The notes under the pieces: model-generated | Databases searched by the model: none | Told to the model about the DNA's origin: nothing | The model's input: only the letters and a program-made list of their open reading frames with translations | Position numbers and translations under genes: made by a program | Shown: one piece after another, positions 25,546 through 33,776 of the stretch | How the letters are laid out: each line of letters starts with the position of its first letter | Position numbering within the stretch: position 1 is the stretch's first letter | Origin: an uncultured Clostridia bacterium | Lineage (GTDB): Bacteria; Bacillota; Clostridia; Oscillospirales; CAG-272 | NCBI GenBank assembly: GCA_904501985.1 | Contig: CAJGCT010000007.1 | Coordinates: 1 to 50,370 of the forward strand | Direction: 5' to 3' | DNA: 50,370 bases

Positions 25546-25624
25546 CCGTAGGGGAGGGGTTTCCCCTCCCGCGTTTTTATATTTATGATTTAAGAAAACG
25601 GGAGGCGAAACGCCTCCCCTACGG
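25546..25624. repeat. 79-bp palindromic intergenic repeat
   Basis: The ends CCGTAGGGGAGG and CCTCCCCTACGG are perfect 12-bp inverted repeats, extended inward by imperfect GTTTC/GAAAC and CCTCCCG/CGGGAGG arms. It lies between sfsA and trpB, outside coding sequence. It has the look of a dispersed palindromic element (REP/MITE-like) of gut Clostridia. Confidence 0.65.
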
Positions 25625-25673
25625 TGATATCACAATGTGGCGTCCTCGACTGCCGCTTCATACCGCATAAACT

Positions 25674-25706
25674 AAAAGGTCCGAGTCAGACTGACTCGGA
25701 CCTTTT
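25674..25706. terminator. Bidirectional terminator between sfsA and trpB
   Basis: Perfect 15-bp stem AAAAGGTCCGAGTCA/TGACTCGGACCTTTT with a GAC loop; serves the convergent sfsA and trpB genes. Confidence 0.85.
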
Positions 25707-25721
25707 AAATTAAAAACTAAA

Positions 25722-27095
25722 TTATTCAACCTTCGGAAGCTTTGCAAGAGCTTCGGCGATCTCCGCATCGGTGGGAGCGTAATCCTTCATCACACCGTTG
25801 TGGAACTTTTCGTAGGACATCATATCAAAATATCCTGTACCGGTAAGACCGAAGAAAATGGTCTTTTCCTCGCCGGTTTCCTTGCACTTCAGTGCTTCGT
25901 CAATAGCAACCTTGATAGCGTGGCTGGATTCGGGAGCAGGAAGTGTTCCCTCAACACGTGCAAACAGCTCAGCCGCCGCGAATACCTCGGTCTGCTTTAC
26001 GGAAACCGCTTCCATAAGCTTGTCATCGTAAAGCTGAGAAAGCAGTGAGCTCATGCCGTGGTAGCGCAGACCGCCTGCATGGGTTGCGGCAGGCATAAAT
26101 CCGCTTCCCAGCGTATACATCTTCTGGAGAGGACATACCGCACCGGTGTCACAGTAGTCGTATGCATATTTTCCGCGTGTTAAGCTGGGGCAAGATTCCG
26201 GCTCAACGGCAATAAAGCGGTAATCCGCCTCGCCGCGAAGCTTTTCACCCATAAACGGAGAAATAAGTCCGCCGAGATTAGAGCCGCCGCCGGCACATCC
26301 GATTATGATATCGGGTTTGATTCCGTATTTATCCATAGCGGCTTTGGATTCAAGTCCGATAACCGTCTGATGGAGAAGAACCTGATTAAGTACGCTTCCG
26401 AGAACATATCGGTATCCCTCCATAGAGGTCGCCGCCTCAACAGCCTCAGAAATAGCACAGCCGAGACTTCCTCCCGTACCCGGGAACTGCTCGTTTATCT
26501 TTCTTCCGACCGCAGTTTCCATTGACGGAGACGGAGTAACAGACGCGCCGTACACCTTCATGACCTCGCGGCGGAACGGCTTCTGCTCATAGGAGCATTT
26601 TACCATATACACCTTGCAGTCAAGATCAAAGTAAGAGCACGCCATAGCAAGTGCCGTACCCCACTGTCCTGCTCCCGTTTCGGTGGTAACACCGCGAAGC
26701 CCCTGCATTTTTGCGTAGTACGCCTGCGCAATTGCGGAATTAAGCTTATGAGAGCCGCTGGTATTGTTTCCCTCAAACTTGTAGTAGATCTTCGCAGGAG
26801 TACCAAGCTTCTTTTCAAGGAAGTATGCACGGGTAAGGGGTGCCGGACGGTACATCTTGTAAAAATCAAGTATAGGCTCGGGGATATCGAAATAGGGCGT
26901 GGTGTCGTCAAGCTCCTGCTTGACAAGCTCCTCACAAAATACCGAAGAGAGTCTCTCAGCACGAATCGGCTTCATGGTTTCGGGGTCAAGGAGCGGCGCA
27001 GGCTTATTTTTCATATCTGCACGCACATTGTACCACTGTTTCGGAAGCTCCTCCTCCGAGAGATAAATCTTATATGGAACATTATCGTTAAACAT
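25722..27095 (-). CDS. trpB: Tryptophan synthase beta chain, TrpB2 type
   Basis: A 457-residue PLP enzyme of the TrpB2 subgroup, which is longer at the N-terminus than classical TrpB. PLP lysine Lys117 lies in SGSHKLNSA, catalytic Glu139 in ETGAGQWG, and the phosphate-binding glycine loop is GCAGGGSNLGG. It joins indole and serine to tryptophan. There is no trpA or other trp gene in the window, in line with TrpB2 acting alone to salvage indole. Own promoter at 27133-27161. Confidence 0.92.
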   Translation of the reverse strand: MFNDNVPYKIYLSEEELPKQWYNVRADMKNKPAPLLDPETMKPIRAERLSSVFCEELVKQELDDTTPYFDIPEPILDFYKMYRPAPLTRAYFLEKKLGTPAKIYYKFEGNNTSGSHKLNSAIAQAYYAKMQGLRGVTTETGAGQWGTALAMACSYFDLDCKVYMVKCSYEQKPFRREVMKVYGASVTPSPSMETAVGRKINEQFPGTGGSLGCAISEAVEAATSMEGYRYVLGSVLNQVLLHQTVIGLESKAAMDKYGIKPDIIIGCAGGGSNLGGLISPFMGEKLRGEADYRFIAVEPESCPSLTRGKYAYDYCDTGAVCPLQKMYTLGSGFMPAATHAGGLRYHGMSSLLSQLYDDKLMEAVSVKQTEVFAAAELFARVEGTLPAPESSHAIKVAIDEALKCKETGEEKTIFFGLTGTGYFDMMSYEKFHNGVMKDYAPTDAEIAEALAKLPKVE

Positions 27096-27132
27096 CGTAT
27101 ATTCATCCTTACAATATATTTTTACAGGTTAA

Positions 27133-27161
27133 AGTATACCATCAAATGGAGCTTTTGTCAA
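27133..27161 (-). promoter_or_regulatory. Promoter of trpB
   Basis: Leftward TTGACA (27156-27161), 17-bp spacer, TATACT (27133-27138). Confidence 0.8.
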
Positions 27162-27207
27162 GAGGGACAGACAAATTTGGACGTAATCGCACTGTATAAA
27201 ACAATTC

Positions 27208-27234
27208 AAGGGGACTGTGCAGTCCCCTTTTTTT
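27208..27234 (+). terminator. Hairpin terminator between the epimerase-like gene and trpB
   Basis: AAGGGGACT/AGTCCCCTT stem with a GTGC loop and seven T on the rightward side. It follows the leftward gene that ends at 27243; leftward its T tract is weaker, so its main direction is puzzling. Confidence 0.65.
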
Positions 27235-27242
27235 GAAAGTTA

Positions 27243-28121
27243 TTAACCATTCAAACCGTACGTGATAGAATACCGCACGGTCTTATTCTCTCCTGACTTC
27301 AAGCGGAAGAAAGGTTCTTTTGTTTCAAAATCGTCGATCTCGCCGTCGTATGCAGGCAGACCGCACCACGGCTCAATGCACACATAGGGTGCATCGGTAT
27401 GGTCGGCTTTCCAGAGTCCCACATAGGGCATATCGGGATATGTAACTCTTACGTAATTTTTTGCGCCCTCGCATTCAAGAGTTACGCTGTCTGCAATATC
27501 AAGCATAAATATGGCGTCATCGTCAAACATTTCATGGGTCAAATGAATCTTTCCGTTATCTGTAGGATACGGCACAGTATCGTGCGTTATAAAGCGAGCA
27601 GGAGACACCACTATCCGCTTCGGCGCGCAAGGCTTGTCGAATTTAACAAAGTAATCGGTAAGTGCCTTATCTTTTTCAAGGGGTACATTAAAGCCGGGAT
27701 GTGCACCGAAGGTGCAAGGAAGCACCTCATAGCCGGTATTTGTAATAGTCACCTCTGAATAAAGGGTATCTTCACAAAGTCTGTAGAGCACAGAAAACTT
27801 AAATTTGAACGGATATGCAGCAAGTGTCTCTGCATTATCGCAAAGAGTAAATCTGAGGGCATCGTCCCCTACTTTCTCAACATCATATTCATAGAAGCGA
27901 GCGAACCCGTGAATGCCAAGCTCATAAGCCTTTCCGCGGTAATTGTATACCCCTTCTACCATTCTTCCGCAGATGGGGAAAAGAAGCGGTGCGCAATCAC
28001 CCCAATACTTTGGGTCCTTCTGCCACATATATTCGCAGTCTCCCCGAACAGCGGATATAATCTCCGCGCCAATAGAGCTTATTGTAACGCAAACCTTGTC
28101 GTTTTTGAGCTGGTAATTCAT
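27243..28121 (-). CDS. Aldose 1-epimerase family protein (LacX-like)
   Basis: A 292-residue protein of the galactose-mutarotase fold. It begins MNYQLKNDKVCVTISSIGAEI, then shows the blocks MWQKDPKYWGDCAPLLFPICG, HGFARFYEYDV with the conserved His, and GAHPGFNVP with the second His. The catalytic Glu probably lies in CIEPWCGLP. These enzymes interconvert sugar anomers; LacX-type members have no firmly established substrate. Monocistronic, with GAAAGGAACTACT before the ATG. Confidence 0.88.
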   Translation of the reverse strand: MNYQLKNDKVCVTISSIGAEIISAVRGDCEYMWQKDPKYWGDCAPLLFPICGRMVEGVYNYRGKAYELGIHGFARFYEYDVEKVGDDALRFTLCDNAETLAAYPFKFKFSVLYRLCEDTLYSEVTITNTGYEVLPCTFGAHPGFNVPLEKDKALTDYFVKFDKPCAPKRIVVSPARFITHDTVPYPTDNGKIHLTHEMFDDDAIFMLDIADSVTLECEGAKNYVRVTYPDMPYVGLWKADHTDAPYVCIEPWCGLPAYDGEIDDFETKEPFFRLKSGENKTVRYSITYGLNG

Positions 28122-28150
28122 AATAGTAGTTCCTTTCGGTTTTTTATTTA

Positions 28151-28179
28151 ATTATAAACCATCTCACAGAAAAAGTCAA
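28151..28179 (-). promoter_or_regulatory. Promoter of the epimerase-like gene
   Basis: Leftward TTGACT (28174-28179), 17-bp spacer, TATAAT (28151-28156). Confidence 0.8.
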
Positions 28180-28183
28180 GTAT

Positions 28184-28225
28184 GATATGCACCCCAAAAG
28201 TTAGACACTTTTGGAGGTGCATATC
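28184..28225. repeat. Palindrome resembling an IS3-family terminus
   Basis: Long hairpin GATATGCACC...CAAAAGT TAGAC ACTTTTG...GGTGCATATC. The left half contains TGCACCCCAAAAGTTAGACA, very like the terminal repeats of IS3-family elements; the right half is its mirror. It may be a fused pair of IS ends or a MITE, and may also act as terminator for bcp, which ends at 28265. Confidence 0.55.
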
Positions 28226-28264
28226 AAAAGATACCGGTATCTCTTTTTTAGATATAATCTCCGC

Positions 28265-28717
28265 TTACAGCTCTGCAAGTATCTCTGCGGCGTTGGTATC
28301 TGGCTTGACCTTTTCCATTACCTTTTCTATAATGCCGTCCTCGCCAATAATAAATGTGGTTCTGACAACGCCCATTCCAACCTTGCCGCACATCTTCTTT
28401 TCCTGCCATACTCCATATGCCTCAATGGCTTCGCGGTCAGGGTCGGAAAGAAGTATAAATGGAAGATTGTATTTTTCGGCAAACTTAATATGGGATGCAA
28501 CGCTGTCCTTGCTTATTCCGATAACTGTAACATTTTTTGCCTCAAACTGACTGTATGCGGCGGCAAAAGCACACGCCTGACGTGTACAGCCGGGAGTGTT
28601 GTCCTTGGGATAAAAATACAGCACAACCTTATTACCTTTAAAATCCGAGAGGGATACCTTATTACCGTTTTTATCTTCCAATGTGAAATCAGGTGCTTTT
28701 GTTCCTTTTGCAAGCAT
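28265..28717 (-). CDS. bcp: Thioredoxin-dependent peroxiredoxin (BCP/PrxQ)
   Basis: A 150-residue peroxiredoxin that reduces peroxides with thioredoxin. The peroxidatic Cys44 lies in DNTPGCTRQAC and the resolving Cys49 five residues later, the PrxQ arrangement. The conserved Arg is in VRTTFIIGEDG. I start at the ATG at 28717 (MLAKGTKAPDF) after AAAGGAGAATCACC; an upstream in-frame ATG would run into the promoter. Confidence 0.95.
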   Translation of the reverse strand: MLAKGTKAPDFTLEDKNGNKVSLSDFKGNKVVLYFYPKDNTPGCTRQACAFAAAYSQFEAKNVTVIGISKDSVASHIKFAEKYNLPFILLSDPDREAIEAYGVWQEKKMCGKVGMGVVRTTFIIGEDGIIEKVMEKVKPDTNAAEILAEL

Positions 28718-28754
28718 GGTGATTCTCCTTTGCGACTTTAAATGTGATGTATAT

Positions 28755-28783
28755 AGTATATCACTTACGAGTCTGTATGTCAA
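28755..28783 (-). promoter_or_regulatory. Promoter of bcp
   Basis: Leftward TTGACA (28778-28783), 17-bp spacer, TATACT (28755-28760). Confidence 0.8.
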
Positions 28784-28831
28784 TGGTACATTAAATACGG
28801 AAAAATACCAGCAAAAATGTCATTTTTTCCA

Positions 28832-28860
28832 TTGACACGGCGACAGCATCATGATAAAAT
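28832..28860 (+). promoter_or_regulatory. Promoter of the glycosidase-like gene
   Basis: TTGACA (28832-28837), 17-bp spacer, TAAAAT (28855-28860). Confidence 0.8.
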
Positions 28861-28905
28861 AAACACGACAAGATAACCTAACACAAATTTTAGGAGGTAT
28901 TACAA

Positions 28906-30351
28906 ATGTGTACGAATAAAAAATGGTATGACGGTGCCCTGCTCATCAACCGCGACCCCAATTGGTACCGCTTCATTGATACTTCATCAAAAGAGGCTGC
29001 ACACAAATCCCTGAAAAATATCTTTCTTATTTACAAGGATACAAAAATAACGGATGTCCTTCTCGGCGTGCTTGAACAAACCGCGCTCCTGCCAACGGAA
29101 GCATTCCATTGGCGCGGCGACAAGTACCTTCAGAAAATAGAAAACGGTCATGCGGTTGATTATTCAGAAGACCCGCTCTCGAAGCTTTACAAATGCTTCG
29201 TGGAGTACGGTATCGACGCCGCTCAGATATTCATCGACACCATGCGCGAAATCGGCATAAGACCGTGGCTGTCTCTTCGCATGAATGATATTCATTTCAG
29301 CACCAATGAAACATCATTTCTCCGCTCGGATATGTACTATGAGGCAGATAAGGCAGGTGAGAAGCTCGGTCCTGCTTACGCACACATAGCTCACTGCTTT
29401 GATTTCAAATATCCGAGATATCGCACAGCTATTCTTGGCTACATAGCCGAACTTCTTGACAAATACGATATTTTCGGTTTAGAGCTCGACTTCATGCGTG
29501 AAATATTCTGCTTTGATTACAAAAACGACCCCGAGTGCCACAAGATAATGACCGAATACATCCGCGAGATTAAAAAGCTTACCGACAACGCCGCAATACG
29601 TGTCGGACATGACGTCAAGCTCATGATAAGAACCTGCCGCGACCCTGAAGATTCGCTTATATTCGGATTTGATATCAAGACTCTTTGCGATGAGGGCATT
29701 ATTGACGCTGTAGTTCCCACCCCCAGATGGTCCTGCACAGACAGTGCCGTACCCGTCAAGGTATGGCGCGAGCTTCTCGGTGACGATATTGCCATTTTCG
29801 GCGGCATTGAAACCCTTGGCTTGAAGCAGACCTTCAATATGCCCACAAACTCAAAGGCATATGCGGCAGCATTCTATGCAGGCGGTGCGGACGGAATTTA
29901 TTTTAACAATCACGAGAATCTAAATGACCGTAACCGCGACGCATGGATGTTAGACCGTGCAGCGTGCCATGCAGGAAGCCGCGAATTTGTTGTTACTTGG
30001 CAGGACACCGCGCCTGCGGGACGTCCTGTGTACAGGCCGCTTCCGCTTACCGTTGACGGCACAGCACAGATTGCACTTGACGTTGGCAAGATCAACTCTA
30101 CCGACAAAGTAAAGGTCATCATAGACTTCGAGGGTGATGCCGCTCCTACACTCACGATCAGCGGCAATACCGCAAGGGCTGAAGCCTGCGAGGCACTTGC
30201 AGAGCCCACAATAACTAAAAGCACTGCAGTACTCACCGAGCATTCGCCCTACTTATTCCACATGGATGAAATCTCCACCGACAACGGTGTTGTGCTTGAA
30301 TTTGCCGGCAACGGTACGATATACTATATAAATATGATCATTGAGGCATAA
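28906..30351 (+). CDS. Cytoplasmic TIM-barrel glycosidase-like protein
   Basis: A 481-residue protein without signal peptide. The first 370 residues read as a TIM barrel with glycoside-hydrolase-like strands: RPWLSLRMNDIHF, YDIFGLELDFMREIFCFD (acidic residues at a strand end), VVPTPRW and ADGIYFNNHENL. The last 110 residues form a beta-rich accessory domain. It resembles uncharacterised families near glycosyl hydrolase-like GHL10/GH42 proteins. Candidate catalytic acids are the Glu/Asp in GLELDF and the Glu in FGGIETLG. AGGAGGTATTACAA precedes the ATG. Substrate unknown. Confidence 0.65.
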   Translation: MCTNKKWYDGALLINRDPNWYRFIDTSSKEAAHKSLKNIFLIYKDTKITDVLLGVLEQTALLPTEAFHWRGDKYLQKIENGHAVDYSEDPLSKLYKCFVEYGIDAAQIFIDTMREIGIRPWLSLRMNDIHFSTNETSFLRSDMYYEADKAGEKLGPAYAHIAHCFDFKYPRYRTAILGYIAELLDKYDIFGLELDFMREIFCFDYKNDPECHKIMTEYIREIKKLTDNAAIRVGHDVKLMIRTCRDPEDSLIFGFDIKTLCDEGIIDAVVPTPRWSCTDSAVPVKVWRELLGDDIAIFGGIETLGLKQTFNMPTNSKAYAAAFYAGGADGIYFNNHENLNDRNRDAWMLDRAACHAGSREFVVTWQDTAPAGRPVYRPLPLTVDGTAQIALDVGKINSTDKVKVIIDFEGDAAPTLTISGNTARAEACEALAEPTITKSTAVLTEHSPYLFHMDEISTDNGVVLEFAGNGTIYYINMIIEA

Positions 30352-30365
30352 ATGTAGCGAAAATT

Positions 30366-30415
30366 AAAAGGTGCTGAGTCAAAAGCTTTTTATGAAGCGA
30401 TTGACTCAGCCTTTT
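30366..30415 (+). terminator. Terminator of the glycosidase-like gene, overlapping an IS-derived end
   Basis: AAAAGGTGCTGAGTCAA pairs with TTGACTCAGCCTTTT (one bulge), 15 bases after the stop. The left arm is also the terminal repeat of IS-derived copy 1. Confidence 0.65.
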
Positions 30416-30627
30416 GCTATGCAAATTCGAGAAAATCTGGAATACAAATTCCTAAATTTATTGGCAAAACTACTTGATTCCTGTCTCTCATTGGTGTATA
30501 ATTATCTCGCTTTCTTGTGGTTTTTTATAGCAATTAACTTATACAACAAAGCAAGCGACAGCTCAATACCTTTTCGGTAAAAAGCTGCCGCTTTTTCTTT
30601 TTGGGGGCTATGTTAATGACTCACCCA
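30370..30627 (-). mobile_element. Internally deleted IS remnant, copy 1
   Basis: A 258-bp unit bounded by GGTGCTGAGTCA and (inverted, degraded) TGACTCACCC. On the minus strand it holds the 5' end of a transposase gene: an ATG at 30493 begins MRDRNQVVLPINLGICIP and meets a stop after 24 codons. Most of this unit repeats almost exactly at 32083-32382. The transposase start looks like an IS1182-type N-terminus, though I am not certain of the family. Confidence 0.7.
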
Positions 30628-30638
30628 CATCTTCTATG

Positions 30639-31904
30639 TCAGCTACAATCGTTGTCAATCAGTTCATCATCAAGCTTTGAGAAAAGCATACGTTGTCCCG
30701 TGTACAGGCTGTGGCGTCCTGACAGCAGATGCACTGCAAGTATTGCAATCAGATAGAATATAATTCCCTCTCCGCCAAAAAGCTCTACCGATATGACAAT
30801 TGCTGTAAGGGGACAGTTTGTAACGCCTCCGAACAGTGCCGCCATTCCAAGTGCCGCGCCAAAAGGAACACTGAGATCTATAAGTGATGCCGCAAAACCG
30901 CCAAGAGTTGCGCCTATAAACAGCGTTGGAACTATTTCGCCGCCTTTATATCCGCTGCCCATTGTAATGGCGGTGAAAATTATCTTAAGTAAAAACGCCT
31001 CCGGGCGTATGGAATGCCCATCGAATATTCCTTCGATAATGTGTGAGCCGCTTCCGTTATAATCTGTGTTGCCTAAAAGCAGTGTCAGCAGAATTATAAT
31101 AGCACCGCCAAGAGTTACGCGAAGATATCTGTTTTTAATAATACGTTTGAATATGCTGTGTGTGTGGTGCATGGTACTGCAAAATAATATAGCAACAAGC
31201 GTAACGATTATTGCTATGAGCACAACTCTTGCAACCGTCGCAAGTGTAAACATGGGAATTTCGCCTACCGCAAAGTGTTCCGGTCTAACTCCGAGAGCCA
31301 TCGCTATACTGTATGCGGTAACTGACGATATCATACATGGGAACAGTGCCGCGGTATATATGCGTCCTACGCTTGCGACCTCAACCGCAAATATGCAGGC
31401 ACCTGCCGGAGTACCGAACAATGCGGAAAACAGTGCGCTCATACCGCACATTGTCAGTATATGACGCTGTTTTTCGCCTATTCTCACCACGCGTCCTACC
31501 AAAGCGGCAAGGCTTCCGCCGATTTGCAGAGCGGCACCCTCTCTTCCGGCAGAACCGCCGCAAAGCTGTGTCAAAACTGTTGCCGCAAATACTGCCGGTG
31601 CTAACAGCAGGGATACTTCTCTCTCGTCGCGCACGGTTTCAAACACGGTATTTGTATTTGAACCTACTGTATGGCATGATGTATATATAAAATTTATGAT
31701 AATACCTGCAATGGGCAGAAAAAACAGCAGAAAACTGTGCTTTGAATAAAGACTTACTGAAAGATCCAGTGTTTTTGAGAAAAGCGTTCCGACAACGCCG
31801 CCGATACCACCCATCAGCAGTCCAAGTATAAGCCAGAGTACACATACCCCGACATAATATGTTGTTTTTGAAAAAGAAGAGCTGATTTTATTGTAAAATT
31901 TCAT
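30639..31904 (-). CDS. ClC-family chloride channel or antiporter
   Basis: A 421-residue polytopic membrane protein of the ClC family with about ten helices. It has the GGSAGREGAALQIGG motif, which includes the external gating Glu seen in Cl-/H+ antiporters, and the filter block GYKGGEIVPTLF. The proton-path Glu and filter residues cannot be placed with certainty by eye. There is no CBS domain. I start at the ATG at 31904 (MKFYNKISSSF) after AAAAGGACG; the longer frame to 32024 crosses the promoter. The gene is flanked on both sides by related IS remnants. Confidence 0.88.
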   Translation of the reverse strand: MKFYNKISSSFSKTTYYVGVCVLWLILGLLMGGIGGVVGTLFSKTLDLSVSLYSKHSFLLFFLPIAGIIINFIYTSCHTVGSNTNTVFETVRDEREVSLLLAPAVFAATVLTQLCGGSAGREGAALQIGGSLAALVGRVVRIGEKQRHILTMCGMSALFSALFGTPAGACIFAVEVASVGRIYTAALFPCMISSVTAYSIAMALGVRPEHFAVGEIPMFTLATVARVVLIAIIVTLVAILFCSTMHHTHSIFKRIIKNRYLRVTLGGAIIILLTLLLGNTDYNGSGSHIIEGIFDGHSIRPEAFLLKIIFTAITMGSGYKGGEIVPTLFIGATLGGFAASLIDLSVPFGAALGMAALFGGVTNCPLTAIVISVELFGGEGIIFYLIAILAVHLLSGRHSLYTGQRMLFSKLDDELIDNDCS

Positions 31905-31962
31905 TTTCAGACGTCCTTTTGTGCTATATTGGCATAATTCAACATTTTTTGTAGACCGTATT

Positions 31963-31991
31963 ATTATACCGCACTGTCCATGCAAATTCAA
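31963..31991 (-). promoter_or_regulatory. Promoter of the ClC gene
   Basis: Leftward TTGAAT (31986-31991), 17-bp spacer, TATAAT (31963-31968). Confidence 0.75.
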
Positions 31992-32082
31992 GTGAAATTT
32001 TACATAAATACGCCTGTGTGCCAATAAAAAATATTGTTGAGTTTAGTTTTTTTACCGAAAAAGAGTTCCGAGAATGCAAAAA

Positions 32083-32382
32083 GGTGCTGAGTCAAAAGCT
32101 TTTTATATTGTAACAATCTTCGAGAGATGCGTCATGAACGAGTCCGCATCTTTCGCATATTTCCGCTACTTTGAATACAAAATCCTCTTCGGGAATACAA
32201 ATTCCTAAATTTATTGGCAAAACTACTTGATTCCTGTCTCTCATTGGTGTATAATTATCTCGCTTTCTTGTGGATTTTGTGTGGTAACTTAATTATACAA
32301 CAAAGCAAGCGACAGCTCAATACCTTTTCGGTAAAAAGCTGCCGCTTTTTCTTTTTGGGGGCTATGTTAATGACTCAGCCCC
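32083..32382 (-). mobile_element. Internally deleted IS remnant, copy 2
   Basis: A 300-bp unit with terminal inverted repeats GGTGCTGAGTCA and TGACTCAGCCCC, flanked by AAAA on both sides (possible target duplication). The minus strand has a promoter (TTGAGC 32315-32320, 17 bp, TATAAT 32292-32297) and a 50-codon frame starting MRDRNQVVLPINLGICIP and ending CYNIKSF at the inner end. This fits an internal deletion joining the two ends of a transposase gene. It shares long near-identical tracts with copy 1. It ends 4 bases from the stop codon of the adjacent lipoprotein gene. Confidence 0.75.
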
Positions 32383-32386
32383 AAAA

Positions 32387-33070
32387 TTATGCAATTTGTG
32401 CGTCGATCGCCTTTACTACCTCTGTAGATTCGCCGTCAACGGTAACTGTGGAGGTATACTCACACACAACCTTCTGAAGCTCTTTTACAGAATTGATGTA
32501 GTAGGACAAAACAACTCCTGTGCAGTCGGTAACAACGCCGTCTGCCTCTGTATCAAATTTGTTTGCATATTTTTCGCTCATGGTGAGGGAATAAAGCTGT
32601 ACACCCTTCTCCATACGCACCACTTCAACGGATTTTATATCCGAAGTGCCAAATTCAACCCGAAAAAGCTCAAAAATGTCGGGGATTTCCGCATCCTCAA
32701 CAAACTCGCCCTGACCGTCGAAAAGCTCAAGCACGCTATCGCCGTCCTTTATAAGCTCATATGCTTCGGTCTCACCGGAAGCGATGTCGGTCTTGGTAGC
32801 ATTAAGGTCAAAATCGGGGGACTCTGTGCCGGTAAAACGGATATACGTCTCAGAGGAACTGTTCAAGGAATATCCCTCGATATCCTTTGCGGCAGTATTC
32901 ATTTCATATACCAATATCTCGCCGCTTTCAATTGCCAGCGCCTTATCGGTACTTTCTTTGATTATTTCATAACTATCGGCAATCTGCCCGTTGTTCCCAC
33001 AGGAAAAAAGTGCGGATGCCGCCAGAAGAAGTGAGGCACCAAGTGCCGCGATTCTTACGGTCTTACTCAT
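32387..33070 (-). CDS. Lipoprotein of unknown function, 227 aa
   Basis: A lipoprotein starting at the ATG at 33070 (MSKTVRIAALGASLLLAASA) with lipobox LFSC. A frame continuing to 33100 has no ribosome binding site; GGAGTAGTAAA fits this start. The mature part is beta-rich, with alternating YxLxM patterns like LolA/LppX-type lipoprotein-carrier folds (about 20-200), but I cannot assign a family. No enzyme motif. The stop codon lies 4 bases from the end of IS remnant copy 2, so the last residues could have been altered by that insertion. Confidence 0.75.
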   Translation of the reverse strand: MSKTVRIAALGASLLLAASALFSCGNNGQIADSYEIIKESTDKALAIESGEILVYEMNTAAKDIEGYSLNSSSETYIRFTGTESPDFDLNATKTDIASGETEAYELIKDGDSVLELFDGQGEFVEDAEIPDIFELFRVEFGTSDIKSVEVVRMEKGVQLYSLTMSEKYANKFDTEADGVVTDCTGVVLSYYINSVKELQKVVCEYTSTVTVDGESTEVVKAIDAQIA

Positions 33071-33122
33071 TTTACTACTCCATCTTTTTGGATTTTCCAA
33101 AACTTAAGGCAAAAAATTCGCA

Positions 33123-33156
33123 ATTCTGCCGCAAATCACAGGATTTGCGGCAGAAT
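33123..33156 (-). terminator. Terminator after the P-loop gene
   Basis: Perfect 15-bp stem ATTCTGCCGCAAATC/GATTTGCGGCAGAAT with an ACAG loop; leftward it is followed by TGCGAATTTTTT. Confidence 0.75.
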
Positions 33157-33181
33157 AACTTTTAATACTTAATGTATTTGC

Positions 33182-33589
33182 TTAGAGATACTTTTTAATA
33201 GTATCTGTAGCCGCATCTGTTGCAAGAGATACGGTCATAACGCACTTAACATCGCACTTCTTAAGAAGCTCGTTAACCTCGTCGCAGAGCTTGTCGAAGC
33301 TTGCAAGATCATTTTCACAGATCTTAAGTGCAGAGTCGATATATATGTCGGTAACGTCATGGTTGCTGGCAATAATTCCTGCAACAAAACCGAACAGGGA
33401 CTGTCCGTCGCAGATACCGTACTGAACAGTGTCAATAAGACGAGCGGTATGCTTTATATCATAGGTCAGCTTTGTGCCCTTTTCAATGCATACTACAGAG
33501 CCGTTGGACTGTTCGGAAGCAGTGTTGACCATTTCGATAAGCTGCTTGGTCTTGCCTGTGCCCTTGACGCCGATAATTAACTTTAACAT
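33182..33589 (-). CDS. Small P-loop ATP-binding protein, 135 aa
   Basis: A 135-residue protein with a Walker A motif GVKGTGKT (7-14) at the very N-terminus and a hydrophobic strand ending in Asp (DIYIDSALK, about residue 83) as a possible Walker B. It is much shorter than usual P-loop enzymes. Similar Clostridia proteins are sometimes labelled PilT-like without evidence. Function unknown. AAGGAGGAAACACATT precedes the ATG and it has its own promoter. Probably cytoplasmic. Confidence 0.75.
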   Translation of the reverse strand: MLKLIIGVKGTGKTKQLIEMVNTASEQSNGSVVCIEKGTKLTYDIKHTARLIDTVQYGICDGQSLFGFVAGIIASNHDVTDIYIDSALKICENDLASFDKLCDEVNELLKKCDVKCVMTVSLATDAATDTIKKYL

Positions 33590-33647
33590 AATGTGTTTCC
33601 TCCTTGAATTTGTGGTGTCAATACCTTGTTTGCTAGTATCTGTTTAT

Positions 33648-33676
33648 ATTTTACACTAAAACTCCGAAAATTTCAA
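33648..33676 (-). promoter_or_regulatory. Promoter of the P-loop gene
   Basis: Leftward TTGAAA (33671-33676), 17-bp spacer, TAAAAT (33648-33653). Confidence 0.7.
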
Positions 33677-33776
33677 GAGGATTTTATGAGAAAATATATA
33701 ATTTCGCAAACTTTTTACAAGTTGTACAAATTCGTCCGAAATACTTGTGCTAACCGACGATTTTTGTGCAAATCGC

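Noticed and set aside
33182..33589. PilT-type pilus retraction ATPase
   Set aside because: Only the Walker A loop is shared; the protein is far too short and lacks the Asp and His boxes.
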